Shown: positions 21,318 to 29,648 of the stretch, piece after piece
Position numbering within the stretch: position 1 is the stretch's first letter
Layout of the letters: every line of letters starts with the position of its first letter
From: Emiliania huxleyi CCMP1516
Lineage: Eukaryota; Haptophyta; Isochrysidales; Noelaerhabdaceae
DNA length: 64,000 nt
NCBI RefSeq assembly: GCF_000372725.1
Contig: NW_005195441.1
Location: forward strand, 316,344-380,343
Direction: 5' to 3'
The notes under the pieces: generated by a model
Database searches by the model: none
Told to the model about the DNA's origin: nothing
What the model saw: only the letters and a program-made list of their open reading frames with translations
Made by a program: the position numbers and the translations under genes

Positions 21318-22961
21318 ATGGGTGCCCAGGCGTCCTCGGCCTGCTCACCGAACGGCTCCGCGTGCTTCAGGACCAAGCCCATGACGGTCACGGTCGGAGA
21401 CTCCTTCCCCACCGACGCGGTGGTGCACATTGGGTTTGCTGGCGGCCCAAACCCGGCCACACCCGTGAAGACCGGCTCGCTAATCACGGGCCGCAAGGTG
21501 CTCGTGGTGACGCTGCCTGGCGCCTTCACGCCCACCTGATCCACGTGCCAGGTCCCCGGACTCAAGAAGGCCGAAATCGACGGGCGCGCACCGCCCGCGC
21601 CGCTTTTGCCCGCCGCTGCGCCCCCGCCCGCCCGCCCCGCCCGCCGGCCCGACCGCCCGTGTGTGTGCCGCGCGCAGCCGGCTTGAGGAGGCGGGGATCG
21701 ACAAGGTGTACGTCGTCTGCGTCAACGATGGCGCCGTGATGACCGCCTGGAAGAAAGACCAGGCGCGCATCGGGCACCTCAGAGACACCCTCACCGCCGC
21801 CCGCACCTCCGCCGCCCCCCGCTGCTAGGATGGACACCTCCGAGACACCCTCACCGCCGCCAGCACCTCCGCCGCCGCTCGCTGCCCCCCCGCTGCTAGG
21901 ATGGACGCCTCTAGACACACCCTCACCGCCGCTCGCCGCATCCCGCCCAAGGGAACATGAAGACAGAAGCTCACGCGCGCGCCGCCCCCCCCCCCCNNNN
22001 NNNNNNNNNNNNNNNNNNNNNNNNNNNNNNNNNNNNNNNNNNNNNNNNNNNNNNNNNNNNNNNNNNNNNNNNNNNNNNNNNNNNNNNNNNNNNNNNNNNN
22101 NNNNNNNNNNNNNNNNNNNNNNNNNNNNNNNNNNNNNNNNNNNNNNNNNNNNNNNNNNNNNNNNNNNNNNNNNNNNNNNNNNNNNNNNNNNNNNNNNNNN
22201 NNNNNNNNNNNNNNNNNNNNNNNNNNTGTGGGAATTCCTTTCATCATGAGCCGCGCAGCGGAGACTCTGAGGCCCCGCCCCGCCCCGCCCCGCCGCCAGG
22301 GGCTGGCCGGCTCCGAGCTGATTGAGTTTGTGGCGGATACCTCCGCCTCCCTCACGGACGCGCTCGGTGCCCCTCTAAAAAGGAGAAGAGAAGAGACAGA
22401 GGATCGAAGAGTCACAGACACCTCCTCCTCCCTCCTCCTCCCTCCTCCTCCTCTTCCTCCCTCTCCGCCGCCGCCGCCGCCGCCACTGCCCTCCTGTCCC
22501 TCCTCCTCCAACCCCCCCCCCCCCCCCCCGGCCGGGGGCTCTCAGGCCTCCGGATGACGGGCAACCCGTCGGCCAACCCCAACCTCACGGGCACCCCCTT
22601 CGCGGACGGCACCGGCACCCCGCCGCTGGAGTGTGGCGGCCCAAACAATGTGCTCGGCTTGCCACACCAGGCGGCGCCTCGCCTCCGCGAGTTTTTTTTT
22701 ACGGGGCGGCGCCTCCTTTCTTTGTCAGGTGCTCGGCTGCCACACCAAGCGGTGCAAGCGCTCGGCCATGTATGTCGTCGACGGCGAAATCAAGGCGATG
22801 CCCACCGCCGAGGCGCGCGCCGGTCTCTTCTTCCGCCGCGACGCTCTCTGTTTTCTGCTCAGGCGATGGCCATCGCCGAGGCGCCCGACGACCCTGCCGG
22901 CGACGACCGCCCGCAGGTCTCCTGCATCGAGAACATGCTCGAGCTCATCGCGAAGGTGTAG
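21318..22961 (+). CDS. Peroxiredoxin-5-like selenoprotein (in-frame UGA)
   Basis: Six exons: 21318-21583, 21678-21762, 22300-22366, 22546-22649, 22729-22794 and 22863-22961, giving 228 residues if UGA 21537-21539 is read as selenocysteine. GRKVLVVTLPGAFTPT is the Prx5 segment before the active site. The peroxidatic Cys is replaced by UGA, and translation resumes as STCQVPGLKKAE. The rest follows the family: AGIDKVYVVCVNDGAVMTAWKKDQ over two clauses, SELIEFVADTSASLTDALG, RCKRSAMYVVDGEIK and a final SCIENMLELIAKV. The enzyme reduces peroxides with thiol donors. A SECIS hairpin lies 50 bp after the stop. Intron 2 contains an assembly gap. Introns 4 and 5 are bounded by about 24-bp direct repeats, and three of five introns are GC-AG. 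Confidence 0.88.
21997..22226. other. Assembly gap (230 N)
   Basis: Run of N within peroxiredoxin intron 2. It is preceded by tandem 70-80-bp units containing CCTCCGAGACACCCTCACCG (21775-21960) and a C homopolymer, which probably caused the gap. Confidence 0.99.
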
Positions 22962-23011
22962 GAGTGGCCGCGTAGAGGCGGCAGACCAGCGCGCGCCGCG
23001 CGCGCGGGCCG

Positions 23012-23100
23012 CCCACCCCCTGGCGACATGACGCCTGCGTGGAAAACGGCGACTCTTTCGCCCTCCGCGCGGGCTGAGGCTCACGCCACACGGGGTTGGG
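23012..23100 (+). promoter_or_regulatory. SECIS element of the peroxiredoxin mRNA
   Basis: AUGA at 23028-23031 opens the core and a facing UGA lies at 23075-23077, giving the tandem G-A pairs. Between them positions 23033-23042 pair with 23065-23074 (10 of 10, two as G-U). The apical loop begins AAAA (23043-23046) and holds a 5-bp mini-stem (GGCGA with TCGCC), the form-2 layout. The lower stem pairs TGGCG with CGCCA and CCACCCCC with GGGGTTGG. Spacing from the AUGA core to the AA is about 11 nt, as expected. Confidence 0.88.
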
Positions 23101-23315
23101 GACGGCGCGCGCTAGCGCTGCGCGAGAGCTAGGATGCACAGGAACTGATCATAGGCACGTTTACTTATGTCTGAGTCTGTGTAGAAAACGGTGGATATTT
23201 TTGGAATTGGATTTCGATTTGAGGTCGCGAGTTTCCTTTCGCTTTTTGGCTAGTTCCATTTCACTGTGGCACAGCTCGCGTTACAAAACCTTGATTTTGA
23301 CCATTTGCGCAAAAA

Positions 23316-23446
23316 GGTACATCTCGGTGCCTTCCAGAGGCAGCTGCGACCCCGCCGAGTAGACGGCGGCACACAGCAGGTGGCGCGGTGTGCCGCCGTC
23401 CACTCGGCTGGGTCGCAGCTGCCTCTGCGCGTCCTGGGGATGTACC
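23316..23446. repeat. 131-nt near-perfect hairpin
   Basis: GGTACATC at 23316 pairs with GATGTACC at 23446. Arms share AGAGGCAGCTGCGACCC and GACGGCGGCACAC with their complements around a loop of about 13 nt (AGCAGGTGGCGCG). It could be a foldback MITE or a small-RNA precursor. No flanking gene frame is apparent. Confidence 0.8.
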
Positions 23447-23816
23447 TTTGTCGCGCGCCGGAGACGACTCGCCGCCGCTGAGATCGGAGATCAAGCTCTG
23501 ACAGGTCGCACGTCGCTCCTTTGACGCCGACGTGACTCACCCGTGCAGATCACATCAGGACACGGTCTCGACGCGCTCGGTACGACGCCTGCGACCCGTC
23601 TCGGGTCAGGTGGCACGACGCTCATCGCGCCTGCCAGCGATGCCGTGCAGGTTGCCACGACGAGGTCGAGCACGCTTCTATACGCTCGCCGAGCCTTCCT
23701 TTTCATCCCATTAGGCAGCCTGGGAACGGTGGCGGTCAGAGGCAAAGACTACGAGGGGTGGTGGAACCACATGTCACGGCTACTGCCGGCTCGACCCCAC
23801 GATAGCCTCCGAAGGC

Positions 23817-23999
23817 TGACTTTGAGGCACCATCATCGGACGATGTCGACGAGTTGGGTCGCTCTCGCGGTAGCCAGATGACCTCCCATGCTAGTACCAT
23901 CGGCTAGGGCCGCAGGAAGCACGGGGGAGGGCGCTGGGAGCAACACGGAGCTCCGTTGGACGTTTTCAAGATTAGCGTGTCAGAGTGAAATGGAACTAG
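23817..23999 (+). repeat. Dispersed repeat H, copy 1
   Basis: Reverse complement of 55757-55945 with few differences. Contains GACGATGTCGACGAGTTG, CGGCTAGGGCCGCAGGAAGC and ATTAGCGTGTCAGAGTGAAA. Confidence 0.8.
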
Positions 24000-24462
24000 C
24001 CTTTTTCGGTGTAACGGTGCGTCAGGCTCAGGGGCGGGGAACCCGCAAAATTTGAGAGATGCTGAGGCATCTGAAATTGCCCGATACGATCTCCATTCTA
24101 ATTTCGATTGCTTCGAGCATCCCAAGATGCATGAAGCAATTCAGGATGCGCGCGCAGGCACCCCATCATGAGGGCACACACACGAGGCAGGACCAGGAAA
24201 CGCTGCAATCCGTCGGTGTCTATGTCGGCCGTACGTCGGCCTGTGGACAGGCGTGCGACGTCCGTCAGGCGCGGCAGGAAGAGGCGCGAGTGGGTGATAG
24301 AAGCGAATGGCGCTCAGAGCAATTAGGGTAGGACAGGGTGGCGGCGCGGGAGGTAGGCGGGAGGTAGCGAAGGGTGAGGGAATGCGAGGCGTGGTAACGT
24401 GGCGATTGCAGTGCGGGTCGCCGAGTGCCTGGTCCGCCCGCTCGAGCTCTCCCTGCCCATTT

Positions 24463-24513
24463 GGTAGACGAGTCTACCACGAGTCTACCGCAGTCTACTC
24501 GAGTACCGGTAGA
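24463..24513. promoter_or_regulatory. Palindromic GTCTACC cluster upstream of a small gene
   Basis: Four copies of GTCTAC or its complement lie within 50 bp and end 6 bp before the ATG at 24519. They could be operator-like sites or a small foldback. No homology is known to me. Confidence 0.35.
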
Positions 24514-24518
24514 CCGTA

Positions 24519-24971
24519 ATGAACCTGCGCGAGAACGTCAAGTTCGTGATGGACGGCCTAGAGGCTGCGACGCAGGCGGCGCGCAACCCCAGCGGGTCCA
24601 ATATTCAGGTCGCCTACTCGCTCCCTCCCGAGGGGGGCAGCGGGTTCGGCGACCTGGTGTACGCCACGGTCCCTCTGGGCTCCGTGGCGACGAAGGTCGC
24701 CCGGGACTGGCTCGCAAACGAGCTCTACGAGCCGTCCCGGCGCGGCAAAATTGATGCGGCCTGCAGGGACCGAAAGGTCGCCGACCTGATCACGGCTGCT
24801 GGCGCCTCGGCGCCGGCCGACGCCGTGTTCAGCGGCAGGTTCGCGACGGGCGAGGCGCCCCGCCCGACGACCTCCGCCTCCAAGGCGGACGAGGGCGACG
24901 GCGTCGGCGGCGATGGCGGGACCGGCTTCGACCTGTTCGGGCCGGACCCCACCCCCATGGAGGATCTCTGA
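24519..24971 (+). CDS. Small acidic protein of unknown function
   Basis: 150 residues, no introns. MNLRENVKFVMDGLEAATQA forms an amphipathic start. The middle has DLVYATVPLGSVATKVARDW. The tail is low complexity and acidic, ending FGPDPTPMEDL. The 3' part of the gene (ACCCCCATGGAGGATCTC to TCCCCAGTC) is echoed at 26331-26360, on the far side of the transposon. The locus may therefore have been partly duplicated before the transposon inserted. No family recognised. Confidence 0.5.
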   Translation: MNLRENVKFVMDGLEAATQAARNPSGSNIQVAYSLPPEGGSGFGDLVYATVPLGSVATKVARDWLANELYEPSRRGKIDAACRDRKVADLITAAGASAPADAVFSGRFATGEAPRPTTSASKADEGDGVGGDGGTGFDLFGPDPTPMEDL

Positions 24972-25242
24972 GGTCCTCCCCAGTCTCACCCCACCTTACC
25001 TCTGCCCCCCCCTCCCCCCATCCCTCTGCCTCCCATAGGGCAGGATAGCACTAGCATATGCGCCGAGTGCGCACACTGGGCCCACATAGATGTGACCCGC
25101 CCACTCGAGTGCGGCGCCCGGATGCTAGTGCTTGAGAAGACACCACAAACGCGGCACGGCCCGTTTTGGATGTCTGCGGAGATTCTGTCTTAGCACACAC
25201 AGTGAGTCATTCGGAGTCATTCGATGGCCAGAGTGCGATTGT

Positions 25243-25424
25243 GTGTGTGCGGGAGTTGGTTTGTCGGGAGGGAGGGGCAGGCTGCTCACCACGTGCACCG
25301 GGCCAGTGCTTGCACTTTGAATGCCGTGGGGCTCCTGCCCGTGTCCGGGTGTGGAGATGCGAGGGTCGCCCCCCCTTGCCCCACCACTTTGTGTGTGTGG
25401 AGAAATTTACCTTACCTTACCTTA
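25243..25424 (+). repeat. Dispersed repeat E, copy 2
   Basis: Near-identical to 12294-12475. Ends with ACCTTACCTTACCTT only a few bases before the target site of the TIR transposon at 25445. Confidence 0.85.
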
Positions 25425-25444
25425 TCTCTCACTCACATGCTATC

Positions 25445-26321
25445 CTGAGGGAGGGTGTAGAGGATGTAGAGTGTAGAGCGCTGTAGAGCTGTAGAGATGT
25501 AGAGCGCTCTGGAGCGCTGTAGAGCTGTAGAGCTCTACATCCGCCGCGTGACGATGCGCCTCCGTTGTAGAGCGATGTAGAGCGCGATTTTGCTGTAGAG
25601 TTTGTTGTAGAGGCTCTACAGCCAAACCGCCGGGAAGGCAGTGACTCAAAGAGGTCGAGCCGCGCTAATGGGGTGTCTCCGAGCTTACTGGAGCTCTGAT
25701 GGACAGCCCTGACTATCCCTGACACACAGAGAGTCACTCCGACGGCACACAACACCCTATAACTGCGTCATGACCAGCCTGCCATGTGTCGCCGGTGCCG
25801 CATTCGTCGCTGTGCTTCTTTAGCAGGCGGTGGACTGTCGGCTGCGAGGACGGTCGCATTTGCGCGAGGCGAGGGGATCATTGTTGAGCGTTGCATGAGC
25901 CATGACTCGCGCCAGCGCGTGCGGGAGCTCCTGGCTGAGCGTTGAGTCCAGGCGAGTTGCGCTGGCCACTATCGTTACGCCGAGCCGAGCTGACGCGCCG
26001 AGGCGCCGGCCAGTCGCAGCCGTGAGGCATGCCATAGCAGCAGAGGCACCTCCTACCCATTGGGCGGGCAGACAGAAGGCCAGGGCAGCACTGGCAAGTG
26101 CAACGCGCCTCATGTCGGAGAGCGACGCGTGCCTCCTCGTTCGCCGCTTATGATGTAGAGTTTGTTGTAGAGATTTCACGTTGTAGAGCGCCTCTCTACA
26201 TCGCTCTACAACGGAGGCGCATCGTCACGCGCCGGATGTAGAGCTCTACAGCTCTACAGCGCTCCACATCTCTACAGCTCTACAGCGCTCTACACTCTAC
26301 ATCCTCTACACCCTCCCTCAG
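25445..26321. mobile_element. TIR DNA transposon (non-autonomous), 8-bp TSD
   Basis: 877-bp element with long terminal inverted repeats beginning CTGAGGGAGGGTGTAGAGGA. Arms are nearly identical for about 140 bp and are themselves built from GTAGAGC/T sub-repeats. It is flanked by a perfect target duplication ATGCTATC (25437-25444 and 26322-26329). An 8-bp TSD points to hAT-like or related superfamilies. No transposase is encoded. The interior carries a 97-codon minus-strand frame that may be captured host sequence. Confidence 0.9.
25820..26113 (-). CDS. Captured signal-peptide-like ORF inside the transposon
   Basis: 97 residues. The first 25 (MRRVALASAALAFCLP, then AQWVGGASA) look like a classic signal peptide with an ASA cleavage site. 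The rest (LTAATGRRLGASARLGVTI and onward) has no known motif and ends at CRPRSRQSTAC-like basic sequence. It could be the 5' part of a host secreted protein gene picked up by the element. Whether it is expressed is unknown. Confidence 0.4.
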   Translation of the reverse strand: MRRVALASAALAFCLPAQWVGGASAAMACLTAATGRRLGASARLGVTIVASATRLDSTLSQELPHALARVMAHATLNNDPLASRKCDRPRSRQSTAC

Positions 26322-26936
26322 ATGCTATCGCCCACCCCCATGGAGTATCTCCCCAGTCCCACCTGAAAACAAGTGAAAAAAACGAGTCCGGCGCTTGAAA
26401 AAGGCCGTTCGGCTGATTTATAAGATCCGCGAGACCTCGAGGGAGTAGTGCCGAAGGCGCTCTTTTTGATCGAGCCCGCGGCGAGCACACAAGATTCGGT
26501 GCCAAAGAGCGGTACACAGGTAACTGGGCACTGCGGAGCCGCGAGACGCGTCAGCTGCTGCCCATTCGCCACCCTTGTCCCGCGCCGGACCGCCCTTCCT
26601 TTTCTCTGCCGGCAACACAGCCCGCTCGCTCTCGCCAGTCGCCGCCCGGCTCCAGTCCGAGCGCCGCGTGGACGCGTGAGAGTGTGTCGGCAACCTATCA
26701 CGTTGTCGTTGCGACACTCACGCCTCGGCGTCCTGTCCCACACAACCTCGCAAGCTCTTCTCTCACTGCTGCCCTCGCGCGGCTCTCTTCACCGCCCTCT
26801 CCCCACACGCACTCCGCCTCCTCCGCCGCCTCCTCTTCTGTCACAGCGCCGCCCCCATCACTCACCTGCCGTCACCGGTTGCGGAATGCGTTCACATCCG
26901 AATGACGCCTCTCGTCTCCTGCAGGAAACGCTCAAA

Positions 26937-27723
26937 ATGGGTTGCACCGCCACGAAGATGCAGAACGCAATCGCAGGAGCGGAAAACGATAAAAACGGCG
27001 TGACCGACGTCGCCTCGGCCGCCAAGGACGCCGCCAAGGACGCCGCCAAGGACGCCGCCAAGGACGCCGCCAAGGACGCCGCCAAGGAGGCTGTGGCTTC
27101 GTCAGGGCTGAGCGCCGAGGAGGCTGAGGTGGTGGCGGAGGTGGCGACGGCGGCGGCGGCGGCGGTGGCGGACCCTGCGGCGGCGCTGCAGGCGGCGAAG
27201 ACTGCGGTGGCGAACCCTGCCCCCGTGGCTGCCAAGACGTTGGGCCTGATGAAGCGCGCGGCGTACACTAAGGTTGAGGCGGCGACGGCGGCGGCGGCGA
27301 CGGCGAAGCAGGCGGCGCAGGCGGCGCAGACTGCGGTGACGGACCCTGCGGCGGCGGCGGCGGCGGCGAAGCAGGCGGTGCAGACTGCGGCGGCGGACCC
27401 TGCCCCCGTGGCTGCCAAGACGGTGGGCCTGATGAAGCGCGCGGCGTACGAAGCCGACCCACTCTCCGCCGCCGCCGTGGAGCACGTGGCGCTCCCGCTC
27501 TCGGCAAAGGTGGGCGGGCGGGTGGGAGGGTCTGCGAGCTGTGAGGGGCGTCTGTTCACACAGCGTGCGGCGTCAACAGGTCGGCGCGCGTGTCGGAAAG
27601 TCTGCGAGGACCGCTGCAGCCAAGGTCAAGCCGGCGGCCAAGGAGCCCAAGGTCAAGCCGGCGGCCAAGGAGCCCGAGCCGGTCGTCGCAGACGAGTCCT
27701 CGGACCCCGACGAGGAGGAGTGA
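26937..27723 (+). CDS. LEA-like Ala/Lys repeat protein with N-terminal MGC acylation signal
   Basis: Two exons, 26937-27509 and 27580-27723 (GT-AG), giving 238 residues. MGCTATKMQNA is a typical N-myristoylation/palmitoylation start. Six tandem AKDA units (residues about 33-56), then two long Ala-rich helices each ending in PAPVAAKTLGLMKRAAY, give an amphipathic character like group 3 LEA or plastid-lipid proteins. The C-terminus repeats AAKVKPAAKEPKVKPAAKEP and ends DESSDPDEEE. The likely role is membrane-associated stress protection or scaffolding, inferred from composition. The intron start (GTGGGCGGGCGGGTGGGAGG) resembles the start of exon 2, a diverged direct repeat. Confidence 0.65.
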
Positions 27724-28344
27724 ACGATGCGCTCGACGCCGAGTCCCAATCCGTTTGACCGTCTCATGGGTTGGCTCAGACTCTCGCGAGGTGAGGGCCC
27801 AGCGTGGGAAGGGCCCCCCGTTTTGTGCTCGGATTTAGATATAGTGTCCAGTGGTCGAATTGTGTCGGCGGGCCGAGTGTCGTTTCGCCTCTGTCGTTGG
27901 TCCTGGGATCCGGGTCAGCGTGGTTGTGGGAGAGCCCTGCAATCGGCCTGCGCGTGGCGCGCAGGCCCATAGCTATGAATGAAACTACCCATACAGCGAG
28001 TTCGTACGGAGCGAGTCCGCGGGTGGAAATGAACCCTCCAGTGGAGAGAGTAGCGCCCATGTCAAAGGGGACGCGCCTCCATTACACAACCATGGGGTCG
28101 GACGACCCGCCGAGGGCATGGTCCCGCGGAGCACCGGATCGTGACGGCAGTGCGAGCGCTGCGAGCCAAGTCAGGATCCGCACTGCAGGGGCGCACGCCC
28201 CTGCAGGCATGCACGTGGCGTACGACGCCAAGGAGACCCTCGGCGCGGATCACGATCCCCGCCACGAGCTACGAGACCACGGCGCGCAGTGGCACCACGA
28301 CGCGCAGCGGCGCTCCGTGCCATCGCTGAGCGACAAGGCGTGCG
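27724..28344. other. Intergenic region
   Basis: No trusted gene or repeat. Weakly open frames in several phases probably reflect base composition. Confidence 0.35.
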
Positions 28345-29349
28345 GTGCACCCGGCGAGGGTGCCCTCGAAGGGGAGCGGTCGCGACACACTGCAGAGCCG
28401 AACGCTCCTGACGCCAGCTGCTCTGGGCGGCGGCGTCCAGGCGGGCGTCGTGCCCGGGGGACGTGCCCTCCGCACGTGCGAGCCCCCGGCGCTGCACGAG
28501 ACGCGCAAGCACATCGCACGTCGCGGCTCGTCGACCCCACCGCAGCGGACTGCGGGGAGAGAGGCAGACACGGAAGGCGATCTTCCCTCAGACAAGGGAG
28601 ATCGCTATGTCGACTTGGACGGCGCGTCCCACAAGCCCGAGAGGCGGGCGGACCGCGCCGAGCTCACGGAGATGCAAGCGGAGATCGAGCACATCCGCGC
28701 GCAGATCCAGATCCTGCGGAGCAGGTCTCGAGTGCGAAATCTCGAGCAGGAGACAAGGATGCTCTTCGACACGATGGAGAGCGACACCGAGCTCACCGCC
28801 ATCAGGGCCGCTCTGGGGCGGCGGCGGCGCGCGGCACGCCGCCCGCGCGCCGCCGCCCCGGGGACGTTGGGGACCCCGCCGCAAACCCCGTGCACCCCAC
28901 CCCCAGCGGGCGAGTCATCCGGCCCCGCGCGGCCGAGCAATCAGCGCCTCCGAGCGCGGCCGCGCGAACCGCCGGTAGGAAGACCGGCGGGCCGCTCTAC
29001 GGCGCGGCGGCCCCCGGTGGCGGCGGCCGGCTTCACCCCGAGGCCGGCCCCCGCCGCGCGCCTTCCGCAACCCTCGGGCTTCAAGGCCAACCATCCGGTA
29101 CCCCGCCCCGCGACAGTCCGACGATTGCCCAAGTTGCCCGGTTTCGTTTTACACACGTTTTACCATTCCCGCTTTCGAGCGTCGGGGGCATCTCGAGCGG
29201 TATGCGGCAGACCATCCATGTCTTTGACGTTAAGACCATCCACGCCGGAGGGCAGGCATACATGTCGGCTCGAGCGCGTGATGATGGACAGAGCGGAGCG
29301 GTTTGGGGAGCAACCTTCCATGCGAGCTCGTTATGAGTTACATATGTGA
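28345..29349 (+). CDS. Putative coiled-coil, Pro/Arg-rich protein
   Basis: Open frame of 334 residues. The best coding evidence is a heptad-rich central helix, ADRAELTEMQAEIEHIRAQI and LRSRSRVRNLEQETRMLFDT (residues about 110-150). It is followed by a long Pro/Arg/Ala-rich disordered tail. The arrangement resembles structural proteins of retroelements as well as host scaffolds; nothing decides between them. The last 40 codons run into dispersed repeat I, so the true 3' end or a splice site may lie earlier. Confidence 0.35.
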   Translation: MHPARVPSKGSGRDTLQSRTLLTPAALGGGVQAGVVPGGRALRTCEPPALHETRKHIARRGSSTPPQRTAGREADTEGDLPSDKGDRYVDLDGASHKPERRADRAELTEMQAEIEHIRAQIQILRSRSRVRNLEQETRMLFDTMESDTELTAIRAALGRRRRAARRPRAAAPGTLGTPPQTPCTPPPAGESSGPARPSNQRLRARPREPPVGRPAGRSTARRPPVAAAGFTPRPAPAARLPQPSGFKANHPVPRPATVRRLPKLPGFVLHTFYHSRFRASGASRAVCGRPSMSLTLRPSTPEGRHTCRLERVMMDRAERFGEQPSMRARYELHM

Positions 29350-29535
29350 GTGCTGAACTCATCTCTCACGTCTCTTTTTTTCACAGAAAAAGCACGCGAT
29401 TACACACATAATTTGATAACGCACACGGCGGCCCTGTAAGCTGTAACCCCGGCGGCGGCCGGCGCCGCCTGGGAGCGGGTGCGCAAGCGCGATGCGTGGC
29501 GTTCACGACCCCAGGGGCACGCGTCGCGTTCGGGA
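29340..29535 (+). repeat. Dispersed repeat I, copy 1
   Basis: GAGTGCTGAACTCATCTCTC, AAAGCACGCGATTACACACA and CGATAACGCACACGGCGGCC-like segments recur in inverse order and orientation at 36470-36605. A short relative (GCTCGTTATGAGTTACATA) is at 55699. Confidence 0.7.
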
Positions 29536-29648
29536 CGGGCTCACGACTGATCACTGGTCACTGACACGCTCTGTGCTGCTAGTGTAAAAAATACGCAAGC
29601 GATTTGTCAACACACCGCACGACGCAAGCTCTGCTTGTCACATGAACG

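Larger units (their letters stand above)
22962..24518. other. Intergenic region with SECIS, hairpin and repeat H
   Basis: After the peroxiredoxin 3' UTR comes the hairpin (23316-23446). Next are an open but unrecognised stretch at 23540-23880 and repeat H at 23817-23999, whose inverted copy is at 55757-55945. A cluster of GTCTACC/GTAGAC palindromes (24463-24513) sits immediately upstream of the 24519 gene. Confidence 0.45.
24972..26936. other. Intergenic region occupied by repeat E and the transposon
   Basis: Outside the annotated elements, 26385-26475 (GAGACCTCGAGGGAGTAGTG, CCGAAGGCGCTCTTTTTGAT) matches part of the inverted-repeat arms at about 56190-56235 and 59425-59465. 26480-26900 is the 5' flank of the LEA-like gene. 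Confidence 0.5.

Noticed and set aside
25820-26113. Transposase inside the TIR element
   Set aside because: The only frame of note begins with a signal peptide and has no catalytic DDE or zinc-finger features.
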